Shown: positions 9,042-16,937 of the stretch, piece after piece | Numbering within the stretch: the stretch's first letter is position 1 | Layout: each line of letters starts with the position of its first letter | Source: Methanobacterium spitsbergense | Lineage (GTDB): Archaea; Methanobacteriota; Methanobacteria; Methanobacteriales; Methanobacteriaceae | NCBI RefSeq assembly: GCF_019931065.1 | Contig: NZ_JAIOUQ010000017.1 | Location: 85,424-149,423, forward strand | Length of the DNA: 64,000 nt | Reading direction: 5' to 3' | The notes under the pieces: generated by a model | What the model was told of the DNA's origin: nothing | Databases searched by the model: none | What the model saw: only the letters and a program-made list of their open reading frames with translations | Made by a program: the position numbers and the translations under genes

Positions 9042-10433
9042 GTGATCAGAGAAAATCAAAGACTACTAAATATTCTGCAAATTATTCTTGATGCTGTTGT
9101 ACTAACCATTGCATTGTACTTTGCATGGTACATGCGTGTTAAAACAGATCTTTTAGGTCCTGGTTTTGATGTTTGGGGAATATCTCAATATGCAACCTCC
9201 CTTTTATTTATTGTAGTCTCGTATACCATTTTAAATTACTTCTTAGGTTTGTATAATCCCCAGAGAACGAATAAACTCGGTTCTGAAATAAAGCAGATAC
9301 TCAAAGTGAATGTTATAGGACTGTTACTCCTCATTACAGCCTTGTATATAATCGAGGTTAGTGACTATTCAAGATATTTACTTGCAATGTTTGCAGTATT
9401 CAGTACAATCCTAATGTCCATTGAAAGGGGTATTCTTAGGGGCGTGTTAAGATACATACGTGGAAAAGGGTATAATGTGCAGTTCATACTTGTAATAGGA
9501 GCCGGTGATCTTGGTGAAAAATTTGTAAACAAGATCAAGGAGAACTATTACATAGGATACAATGTAATTGGATTTTTAGACGATAACATCCCCCAAGGTC
9601 AAAAAATTGCTGATTCAAATATACTTGGCCAAATTAAAGATTTAGAACGAATAATTCTTACACATACTGTGGATATGGCAATAATAACCATATCTTCCAG
9701 ACATTACATGTTAATAGAAGATATAGTAAATACACTGGAGAAATTTGGTGTGAAAGCCGAGATTGTACCTGATTTTTACAGGTACTTCCAAGCAAAACCA
9801 TATATAGATATGATAGATGATATTCCAGTTATAAACATAAGATATGTTCCTCTTGATAACAATTTAAACAAGATCCTGAAGAGGATATCTGATATAATAC
9901 TTGCAATCCTGGGTATAATAGCAACATCTCCTATACTTTTTATCACTGCTATTCTTGTGAAATACAGTTCACCCGGACCAGTGATATACAAACAGAAAAG
10001 GGTTGGATGTAACAGGAAAGAATTTGATATATATAAATTCCGTAGTATGATGGTACAAGATAACGAGGAGTATAAGTGGACCAAAGAAGATGACCCCCGG
10101 AAGACAAAATTCGGTTCTTTTATACGTAGAACTAATATTGATGAATTACCACAATTTTTTAATATATTAAAAGGGGATATGAGTTTAATAGGTCCCAGAC
10201 CAGAACGTCCTTATTTTGTTGATAAATTCAGGGATGAAATTCCAAAGTACATGATAAAACACCATGTACGTCCCGGTATGACGGGTTATGCACAGATAAA
10301 TGGTTACAGAGGCAATACATCAATTAAAAAAAGAATTGATCATGATATCTTCTATGTTGAAAACTGGAATTTCCTACTGGACGTGAAAATATTCTTCATG
10401 ACATTTAAAAGCTTCTTTAAAAATGCCTATTAA
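9042..10433 (+). CDS. polyprenyl-phosphate sugar-1-phosphate transferase (WbaP/WcaJ-like)
   Basis: This enzyme should transfer hexose-1-phosphate from a nucleotide sugar to a membrane polyprenyl phosphate, starting a glycan repeat unit. The 463 residues comprise N-terminal membrane helices (about 12-135), a CoA-binding-like Rossmann region (LVIGAGDLGEKF, about 150) and a C-terminal bacterial-sugar-transferase domain. That domain shows SPGPVIYKQKRVG, KFRSM, TNIDELPQFFNILKGDMS and LIGPRPERP. The start is GTG, with GGTG nine bases upstream. It closes the 6.9-10.4 kb set. The carrier in archaea would be a dolichyl-type or similar polyprenol (inference). Confidence 0.92.
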   Translation: MIRENQRLLNILQIILDAVVLTIALYFAWYMRVKTDLLGPGFDVWGISQYATSLLFIVVSYTILNYFLGLYNPQRTNKLGSEIKQILKVNVIGLLLLITALYIIEVSDYSRYLLAMFAVFSTILMSIERGILRGVLRYIRGKGYNVQFILVIGAGDLGEKFVNKIKENYYIGYNVIGFLDDNIPQGQKIADSNILGQIKDLERIILTHTVDMAIITISSRHYMLIEDIVNTLEKFGVKAEIVPDFYRYFQAKPYIDMIDDIPVINIRYVPLDNNLNKILKRISDIILAILGIIATSPILFITAILVKYSSPGPVIYKQKRVGCNRKEFDIYKFRSMMVQDNEEYKWTKEDDPRKTKFGSFIRRTNIDELPQFFNILKGDMSLIGPRPERPYFVDKFRDEIPKYMIKHHVRPGMTGYAQINGYRGNTSIKKRIDHDIFYVENWNFLLDVKIFFMTFKSFFKNAY

Positions 10434-11395
10434 ATCCACTTTAAACCCTAATATCCAATAGATATTGATTTAAAAAATTGGTTAATTATCAAAACCATTT
10501 ATTTTTCTTAAAGCTTATCATAGAACATTTAAATTTAAAAATAATGTAAAAATTAACCTTTTTTTTGATTATTATCAATTTATCATTGGTTTTTGTGAAT
10601 ACAAAGTATTTAACACGTTCATAAAAAAGAATCAATGCATCTAATTTATGATTATCTAGTTCTATATGATATTTATTGTTAAAAATAGTAAAAGAATGAG
10701 TTTATCTATTCCTTCGGCATCAATAACCCCCGCAATGGATGCTAGATCATTAAAACAGCCTCATACTCATCTTTTTTTCGAAATTATAACGAAGTCTTTA
10801 TTAGTGACGTTTAAGTGATTCAGTTATAGTCATGTATGGGTTCAGTTATATTTAAATGGTAAATGGGTTAATGCCCAATGGAACCAAATTCTAGAAAATC
10901 ACTTGGTGTTATAAAAATTGGAACACTTCAACTATAAATTAACAGTATATACACAACACTACCATTTTAGATAAAAATCATATCTTTTCTTCTATTTTTA
11001 AAATACCGTCTAAAATTGGAGTATTGTCTCAACTATCTACATCTTAAATAATAAAGGATTTATTTTGTTTTAATTAAGAATTAACTCGAATTATAGATTT
11101 TATTTTAATTTAAAGTCCATTATATTGGTTTTTTTTATGATGTATGTATAATTAGTATTTGTAAACGGATTAAATAAATGTGATTAAAGGATATACTGAT
11201 TCAAATGACCCCATTTGTTAAAAATACCAACTGAGTAAGCTTATCCATAATTTGTTGGTTAAATAAGAATTTAGAGGGTCTTAAATTAAAAAAATAGCCC
11301 TATAACGGCCTTTTTTTGGAAAAAAAATCAAAACATTTATAAGTGATGGTCAAGTGATCCAGTTTTATGTTTGATTTAATCAAATATTTAGTTAT
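10434..11395. other. gene-free stretch, about 960 bp
   Basis: There is no convincing gene here. The minus strand at about 10660-10790 reads DLASIAGVIDAEGIDKLI with interruptions, possibly a decayed coding scrap. The same place forms nested inverted repeats (ATGAGT/ACTCAT around GCATC/GATGC). A TATA-like element (ATTTATAAG near 11335) may drive the gene at 11399. Confidence 0.35.
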
Positions 11396-11398
11396 TTG

Positions 11399-12475
11399 AT
11401 GTTTATCAAACATGGAGGCGGTATAATTAATAGAAAATTGTTATTATCAGTGCTATTATTATTTGGATTAGCACTAATTTTAAATGTGAATACATCAGCA
11501 GCAGCAAATGCTACAACCAACTTAGCACCTCAAGTAACATCAGTAAATCCAGCAGACCATTCAATTGTATTGAAAAGTCAAACAATTAAAGTAAAATTTA
11601 ACGAAGCAATAAAAACTGGATCTAACTCAATAACACTCAAAAACAGTGCAGGAAAAGTTATAAAAACTAAAAACGTTATTAGTTTCAAAACACTAAGCAT
11701 TGTTCCATCAACTGCATTACCAACTGGGGTTAAATATAATCTTATATTAAATTCAGGCAGTATAAAGGACTCTGCAGGAAAGGGTAATTCCTACTACACA
11801 ACCAGTTTTACAGTATCCCCAATAACATTAGCTCAAATGAAAGATGGGGTTTCAAGAGCACAGAAGTTCTATAATAGTAACTATAGACTTCCTAATTATG
11901 TGACTTATGGTTCTAAAAAGATTGATATAACCACTTTTAAGAAGATCATAGGAACACAGGGGTTAAAAATAAAAACAACTACTGCAAATGGAGTAAGTGC
12001 AAGTCAAGGTAGACCAGTTTATATTACAAGCGATAATATAATAAGCAAAACCAGTGACATTGCCAGGATAAACAGTATTGTTAAAGGATTAAGAGCTATG
12101 GGAATAAAGGCTTATAATATGGGTGTAGGACCCAATTATCATATAAGTGTTCTTCAATCAAGTAAGGTTCCTAAAAATGCATTAGTAATTGACATATATG
12201 GCGGGGCTTGTGCCGGTACATTAAAAGAAATGGGTAGTTCATGGTACAAAAGTATAAAAAGTACTAGAGAGGTCTTCTCAGTCTTCTGGCCACCATCTAC
12301 AGATATAACTAATTTAACATATTTACCACGGGCACATGATGATAACTTCAGCTCAGCATCATTCAAAGGCATAGCACATCCTGATGATTACTTGAAAGCA
12401 AATGGTTACAGTTACATCTACTCGGGAAGTATTACAAGTGTTGTAAGTGCAATATTCTACGAATCAACACATTAA
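11399..12475 (+). CDS. secreted pseudomurein-binding protein: Big_5, PMBR, unknown C-terminal domain
   Basis: The secreted wall protein has a signal peptide (about 13-36, ending NTSAAA), a Big_5 Ig-like domain (about 41-140) and one pseudomurein-binding repeat. The repeat runs from ITLAQMKDGVSRAQKFYN through RLPNYVTYGSKKI, about 143-192. The C-terminal domain has no family name known to me. Its motifs GPNYH, NALVIDIYGGACAGT, EM and LPRAHDDNF are shared with 16938-18977 and the relic at 14762. GGAGG at 11414-11418 points to initiation at ATT 11426 rather than at ATG 11399. A hairpin terminator follows. The wall is the likely target; any enzymatic role is unproven. Confidence 0.85.
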   Translation: MFIKHGGGIINRKLLLSVLLLFGLALILNVNTSAAANATTNLAPQVTSVNPADHSIVLKSQTIKVKFNEAIKTGSNSITLKNSAGKVIKTKNVISFKTLSIVPSTALPTGVKYNLILNSGSIKDSAGKGNSYYTTSFTVSPITLAQMKDGVSRAQKFYNSNYRLPNYVTYGSKKIDITTFKKIIGTQGLKIKTTTANGVSASQGRPVYITSDNIISKTSDIARINSIVKGLRAMGIKAYNMGVGPNYHISVLQSSKVPKNALVIDIYGGACAGTLKEMGSSWYKSIKSTREVFSVFWPPSTDITNLTYLPRAHDDNFSSASFKGIAHPDDYLKANGYSYIYSGSITSVVSAIFYESTH

Positions 12476-12492
12476 ATCCAGTTTAAGAAATA

Positions 12493-12525
12493 AAAGAACC
12501 ATAAATAATGGATTCTTTAATTTTT
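12493..12525 (+). terminator. hairpin terminator after the pseudomurein-binding gene
   Basis: AAAGAACCAT pairs with ATGG-ATTCTTT (one bulge) and is followed by a T-rich tract, 18 bp after the stop codon at 12475. Confidence 0.5.
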
Positions 12526-12748
12526 TATATTTTTTTAATTAAATTTAAATCCATAAAACTGGAAACTGACATATTTATTTTAACAATTACTCGAATATTT
12601 GAACTATTTTACAGATTACTAATTCTATAATTCACATGAAATTATATGAACAATAATTAAAGTCTTTTTTATTTTTTTAAAAGTTGTTAATCATTATAAT
12701 AACATTATTTAAACTTTAGAAATTAAGGATTTTAAAACTTGAACATTA

Positions 12749-12823
12749 AATATTTTTGATGGTAGAAATCAGTACGATTAAGAACTACTAATAAAAATGG
12801 GCTTTGAATATTAACAAATTGAT
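12749..12823 (+). pseudogene. remnant of a UDP-sugar dehydrogenase 3' end
   Basis: The frame reads NIFDGRNQYD, stop, ELLIKMGFEY, stop, QID. This matches the last residues of the intact dehydrogenase at 2144-3472 (IFDGRNQYNKN ... KMGFEYYQIG) with two stops and no upstream part. The surrounding 12526-13087 is otherwise A/T-rich with no gene seen. It is a leftover of a duplicated or exchanged ugd locus. Confidence 0.75.
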
Positions 12824-13087
12824 GTATCAGACCAGTTTCAATCTAAAAAAATTGAATTTTATCAAATATGATCTGAGATGATGTTTATTCTACATCGATA
12901 TTCAGGCTAATAAAAAAAAATATATTTAGTAAATGAAATTATTGATAATAAAAGTTTCAATAAACTATTTTAATAAAGTCTGATATGAAATTCATATTAA
13001 TAGTGTACATTTTTTATGAAACTCTTTAATTTAACATATAGCATATTGTTTACAATATATGAATTAAATTATTATCACAGTGATTAA

Positions 13088-13576
13088 ATGATAGAAGAAA
13101 AACCTAAACAGCCACTGAAAAATATTTTTAAAAGCAGAAAGTTTATTTTAATTGGCTTAGTACTGGCATTGATTTTACTTTGTATTTACTATGAATCTAA
13201 TTACCAGCAACACCAAGAATATCCCAATACAAGTATTATATTAAAAAATTATCCAATTGGACAAACAGTTTCTGTTTCAGGTGTTGTTACTGAGGTAAAT
13301 AATGATAATTTTATCCTTCTAGATAAATATCAAGGTATTGAAGTGAAGTACACGGTTTATTCAACTCAAAAGATAAGTAACAGAGATCAAGTTGAGGTAT
13401 TAGGAGTTCTAGGTAATTCATATCAAATATCCCCCTCGAAAATACTTGTTATATCCAGTTTTGATTATAATTTTATGCTTCTACGTTCGGGTATAGCTTT
13501 ATTAATCTTTTTGTTCTTTTTCAGACGTTACTGGCGTTTCGACTTTAAGAAAATGGAATTCAAGAGGTTGAAGTAA
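13088..13576 (+). CDS. small membrane protein with OB-like central domain
   Basis: The 162-residue protein has one transmembrane helix near the N-terminus (about 18-35), a soluble beta-rich stretch (about 55-125) and a second helix (about 135-150) followed by basic residues. The stretch, which includes IGQTVSVSGVVTEVNNDNFIL and KISNRDQVEVLG, resembles an OB-fold nucleic-acid or subunit-binding domain. Its stop overlaps the next start by one base (TAATG), so translation is coupled to the DUF457-like protein. The function is not known. Confidence 0.72.
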   Translation: MIEEKPKQPLKNIFKSRKFILIGLVLALILLCIYYESNYQQHQEYPNTSIILKNYPIGQTVSVSGVVTEVNNDNFILLDKYQGIEVKYTVYSTQKISNRDQVEVLGVLGNSYQISPSKILVISSFDYNFMLLRSGIALLIFLFFFRRYWRFDFKKMEFKRLK

Positions 13577-14058
13577 TGCCTGACTGGATCACACACATTG
13601 CAGTAGCATGGACATTATGCCGTATTTTAAGCTTTAAATTTAAGGAGTTTGACGCTTCAAACACCATGATCGTTATAGCTGGCGCGTTAATACCCGACCT
13701 TGTCAAGGTAGTGTTGGGTTTGAAACTCATTGGTGTAGATGCCTATGAATATCTGTCCCCAATACACCTACCAATGGGTTCGATCATAGTAGCGGGGATA
13801 ATATCACTTTTTTTCCAAGAAAAGAAAAAGACCTTCATGTTTTTAGGACTTGGAGTTTTAACTCACTACAGTCTTGATCTAATTTTAGAACATGTTTCTG
13901 GAGGGATATACCTGTTTTATCCATTCAGCTGGTGGCAATGGCAGCTTGAAATTACAAACAGTTCAGATTATTTGATTACAACACTTGCCCTATGTATTGC
14001 AGGGTTTGTTTATTTAATAGGAAGAGAAATAGATAGAATTCCTAAAAAATCTTGCTAA
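13576..14058 (+). CDS. membrane-bound metal-dependent hydrolase-like protein (YdjM/DUF457 type)
   Basis: The 160 residues start MPDWITHIAVAWTL, the usual first motif of the YdjM family, whose conserved His is thought to bind metal. ALIPDLVKV (about 36-44), SPIHLPMGSI (about 56-65) and LTHYSLDLILEH (about 95-106) supply further His/Asp residues, and about four hydrophobic segments are present. It is translationally coupled to the preceding gene. The enzymatic activity of the family is unproven; membrane location is well supported. Confidence 0.8.
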   Translation: MPDWITHIAVAWTLCRILSFKFKEFDASNTMIVIAGALIPDLVKVVLGLKLIGVDAYEYLSPIHLPMGSIIVAGIISLFFQEKKKTFMFLGLGVLTHYSLDLILEHVSGGIYLFYPFSWWQWQLEITNSSDYLITTLALCIAGFVYLIGREIDRIPKKSC

Positions 14059-14109
14059 AAAAAATTAAAGGATGCTTAACTCTAACAATTTCACATTATT
14101 TATCTTAAT

Positions 14110-14328
14110 GTTGGAGAATACCCCATCCATGAGGGTGGGGATGAATCCAACCACAACATATAAATAATAATTAATACCTATTACTAATATAGTATGCGAT
14201 AGCCAAGTAAACTAAACTTAATCTAATCAGTACCGTAGGAACTACGGGAATTAAAGCTTCTCTGAGAAAACCACAAAAGTGGATTCCATGAAGGAAGAAG
14301 CCCATTCCGAAAGGGAGGGGTAGTTCAC
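14110..14328 (+). mobile_element. orphan IS200/IS605-type end with omegaRNA-like structure
   Basis: A chain of hairpins resembles the 3' end of tnpB plus the right end of IS605-family elements. CCCCATCC-atga-GGGTGGGG is at about 14121-14140, CCGTAG-gaa-CTACGG at 14233-14247, CCAC-aaaa-GTGG at 14271-14282, and CCCATTCC-gaaa-GGGAGGGG at 14301-14320 before TAGTTCAC. AAAGCTTCTCTGAGAAAACC and GAAGGAAGAAGCCC between them are also typical. No TnpA or TnpB frame is nearby, so it is a solo, MITE-like element or a relic. This was recognised by pattern, not by search. Confidence 0.6.
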
Positions 14329-14379
14329 CTGTTTCAAAGATGAAGAAATATTAAAATTTTGATAAATAAGTGAAATTAA

Positions 14380-14712
14380 ATAATTCAAATTCTATATTTT
14401 CTTTGAAATGATAGGATATTTTCACACCAAAGAAATTTGACAAATCCTCAGGAAGAATTGCGTAACGATCGATATCCTGTTTTAAATAATTCAATTAATT
14501 TATTCTTAAAAATTGATTGATATCTATATCCTGGCTTAATGATTGATTTCAATGAAGTTGTGAACTTTTTTTTACAGGATTTACATAAATATATTCTCAA
14601 ATATACCTTAATTGGTTCTTGATTTTCGATAATCAACTTTCTTTCTCTATATTCTTGTTTATTTACCTTTTTTGATTGACAATGGGGACAAATAGGGTTT
14701 ATATAATCCATA
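14380..14712 (-). pseudogene. transposase N-terminal remnant (zinc-ribbon)
   Basis: From about 14712 the minus strand reads MDYINPICPHCQSKKVNKQ, then YLCKSCKKKFTTSL, a CxxC...CxxC zinc ribbon followed by a helical stretch, as in the DNA-binding head of many archaeal transposases. The frame stops at 14448. A shifted frame continues (PEDLSNFFGVKISYHF) and then ends, so the catalytic part is missing. Upstream it joins directly to the remnant of a wall-binding protein, marking an insertion or deletion junction. Confidence 0.6.
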
Positions 14713-15070
14713 TGATAATGGTGTAAAATTATCGTCGTGTGCCCTTCGTAAAAATGAGATATCAGCAACATTTACGTTTTGTATCTATCCTGACAGTGAA
14801 TACTTTCCTAGTACCCTTATAATATTTGTAAGAGTTCTGGGTCATTTCCCATATTGTACCTGCACAAACCACACCATATATATCCACTACTAAAGCGTTC
14901 TGTGGTATTGTGATATTCTTAAGAATCTGATAATGAGAATTTGGACCCCAACCATAATTAACTGCTTTTAATCCCATAGCTCTTAATTTAGAAACTATAC
15001 CATCCATTCTAGCATTGTCAACTGTGCTACCATATCACCACCAAGGAATAACATCAATCCTAGGGCTTCT
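14713..15070 (-). pseudogene. remnant of a pseudomurein-binding protein C-terminal domain
   Basis: The frame reads STVDNARMDGIVSKL, GWGPNSHYQIL, NALVVDIYGVVCAGTIWEM and RKVFTVRIDT. It then shifts frame to VNVADISFLRRAHDD, and an upstream in-frame stop follows RIDVIPWW. It is nearly the same as the C-terminal domain of the protein at 16938-18977. It lies just downstream of the gene at 15077-16624, whose own C-terminus is different, so it may be the tail that gene once had or a neighbouring lost copy. Confidence 0.7.
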
Positions 15071-15076
15071 CCTTAC

Positions 15077-16624
15077 CTAGTTGCTCAATCCATAACGGAA
15101 TAGTCCTATCCCTTTTACATTTCCACATGCTTTGATTTCAACTTGTAATGCACTGTTAGCTTTTGGTTTTACGGTTTTATCTGACATGTAGGTTTCTAAT
15201 GCTGGGTAAATCTTGTTAGGGTAGAGGGTATTGTACTTCTTGATATATGAAGCTAAATCACTTGTTGATTTCTCATAATCTCCCAAATAGCACATAGGCA
15301 TAATTGCATCTACTAATGGAGCTAACAAATCCCATCTCTGGTTTCCGTCCCAGCCATCGGCTTTTGTGCATAGTATAAGGGTTTTACCTTTCGTGTCCTG
15401 TCTTAACTGTTTAACTTCTGAAATAAAATCAGCCATCTTATAAGTTTCCAAATCCATCACAGTATTATATCCCATAGCTGTTACTTCTTTTGCGTGAGTG
15501 AAACCTTGCCAAACCCAACAAAATGGACGTAATCCACTATTAACAATCTTAGAATAATATGGTTTTAAGTTTAGATAATCGGCGTTCTTAGCATGGATAT
15601 AAACTTCAGTTATCCCGTCAGATTTGAGTTTATTAAAATCAATATTAGCTAACGGCGTACTCTCATGATTGATAAAGTATCCAATATTCATTGGTCGTGC
15701 ATTTCTAATTTGAATCTTAGTAGTACTGTATCTAAAGTTGTTATACTCCTTAGATTCACTTACAATTTTGGTGCTGTCGGCATATACATCTATATAATAG
15801 CTTGAGCTGGTTATGTTTAAGGGTATTTTTAATTTGGTGTTATGACTGTTACTTGCTCCTGCAGCGAGCGAACTTATGTATCTTTTTCCAAGATAAATAT
15901 GTGAATTACTTATTAGATAATAGCTTACGTAAAATCCACCAATAGCTGTATTACCTTGGTTTTTAACTGTGTTTGGTACGATTATTGTATCCCCTTTTAC
16001 TCCTCTTATAGGGGCTGTGACTTTAGTTACTGTTAAATCCTTTATTTTGGTGTTAATTTTTAATCCCTGAGTTGCTATGATCCTCTGAAATTCTCTTATG
16101 GGTATAGTCTTTGTACTGAAACTCACGTAGCGGGGTAACCGTAAATTTGTGTTGTAGAAGTTCTGTACTCGGTAAATACCATATTTCATTTGAGCCAATG
16201 TTATAGGGGATACTGTAAAACTGGTTGAATAATAGGAATTACCCTTTCCTGCCAAGTCCTTTATACTGCCTGAATTTAGTATGATATAATATTTAACCCC
16301 TGTTGGTAATCTTGTTGATGGAACAATGCTGAGTGTTCGGTAATTAATACTTTTTTTTGTACTTATTGTAGTTCCAGCAGCATTTTTTATTCTTATTGAT
16401 AGAGTTCCTGCTTTTATAGGTTCGTTAAAATAAACTTTAACTGTTTGACTTTTTAATATAATTGAATTATTGACTGGATTTACAGATGTTACTTTAGGTG
16501 CTGTGTTAGAAGTTACATTTGCAGCTGAAAGTGTACTTAAATTTAAAATTAATATTAATCCAACTAGTAATAGCAATGAAAATAATAATTTTCTATTCAA
16601 TTTTTTATTAATAATACCCCCCAC
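15077..16624 (-). CDS. secreted wall-binding protein: Big_5, PMBR, CARDB, TIM-barrel-like C-terminus
   Basis: The signal peptide is followed by Big_5 (about 40-135), one pseudomurein-binding repeat (about 140-190, with RLPRYVSFSTKTI), a CARDB-like adhesion domain (about 195-305) and a C-terminal domain of about 200 residues. That domain starts RPMNIGYFINHESTPLANID and contains DGITEVYIHAKNADYL, RPFCWVWQGF, YNTVMDLETYKM and DAIMPMCYLGDY, suggesting a glycosidase-like TIM barrel with candidate Asp/Glu residues. A lytic role on pseudomurein is inference. The listed start is GTG 16624; a run of G just upstream of ATT 16612 suggests initiation there. Confidence 0.83.
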   Translation of the reverse strand: MGGIINKKLNRKLLFSLLLLVGLILILNLSTLSAANVTSNTAPKVTSVNPVNNSIILKSQTVKVYFNEPIKAGTLSIRIKNAAGTTISTKKSINYRTLSIVPSTRLPTGVKYYIILNSGSIKDLAGKGNSYYSTSFTVSPITLAQMKYGIYRVQNFYNTNLRLPRYVSFSTKTIPIREFQRIIATQGLKINTKIKDLTVTKVTAPIRGVKGDTIIVPNTVKNQGNTAIGGFYVSYYLISNSHIYLGKRYISSLAAGASNSHNTKLKIPLNITSSSYYIDVYADSTKIVSESKEYNNFRYSTTKIQIRNARPMNIGYFINHESTPLANIDFNKLKSDGITEVYIHAKNADYLNLKPYYSKIVNSGLRPFCWVWQGFTHAKEVTAMGYNTVMDLETYKMADFISEVKQLRQDTKGKTLILCTKADGWDGNQRWDLLAPLVDAIMPMCYLGDYEKSTSDLASYIKKYNTLYPNKIYPALETYMSDKTVKPKANSALQVEIKACGNVKGIGLFRYGLSN

Positions 16625-16937
16625 CCCACTTTTCTTTACGAAAAATATTATTTTAATAATTTTAAGTTTAATATACCATGAATTCTTGAATAAGATCAGT
16701 ATAAATTTTGTTAATTTAATCCTTTATGGTTTAATATATGTAATACATTAACAAGAATTTATGGAATAATAAAATAATATTGAGAGTAATTTATGTTTAA
16801 CTGATTTTTATTCTACTAATTTTGTATTTTGAGTCATATTGGTTTTATTGGAGTATTTCAGCCTAAAAATGACCCAAATTTTATGATGACATCTTTAAAA
16901 AAAATATAACTAGCATTTATTAAATTATTTTTTTAGA
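16625..16937. other. intergenic region, 313 bp
   Basis: A/T-rich DNA between two tandem paralogs. The first 40 bp upstream of the 15077-16624 frame are similar to the sequence upstream of the 16938 paralog, so the leader was duplicated with the gene. No separate gene was seen. Confidence 0.4.
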
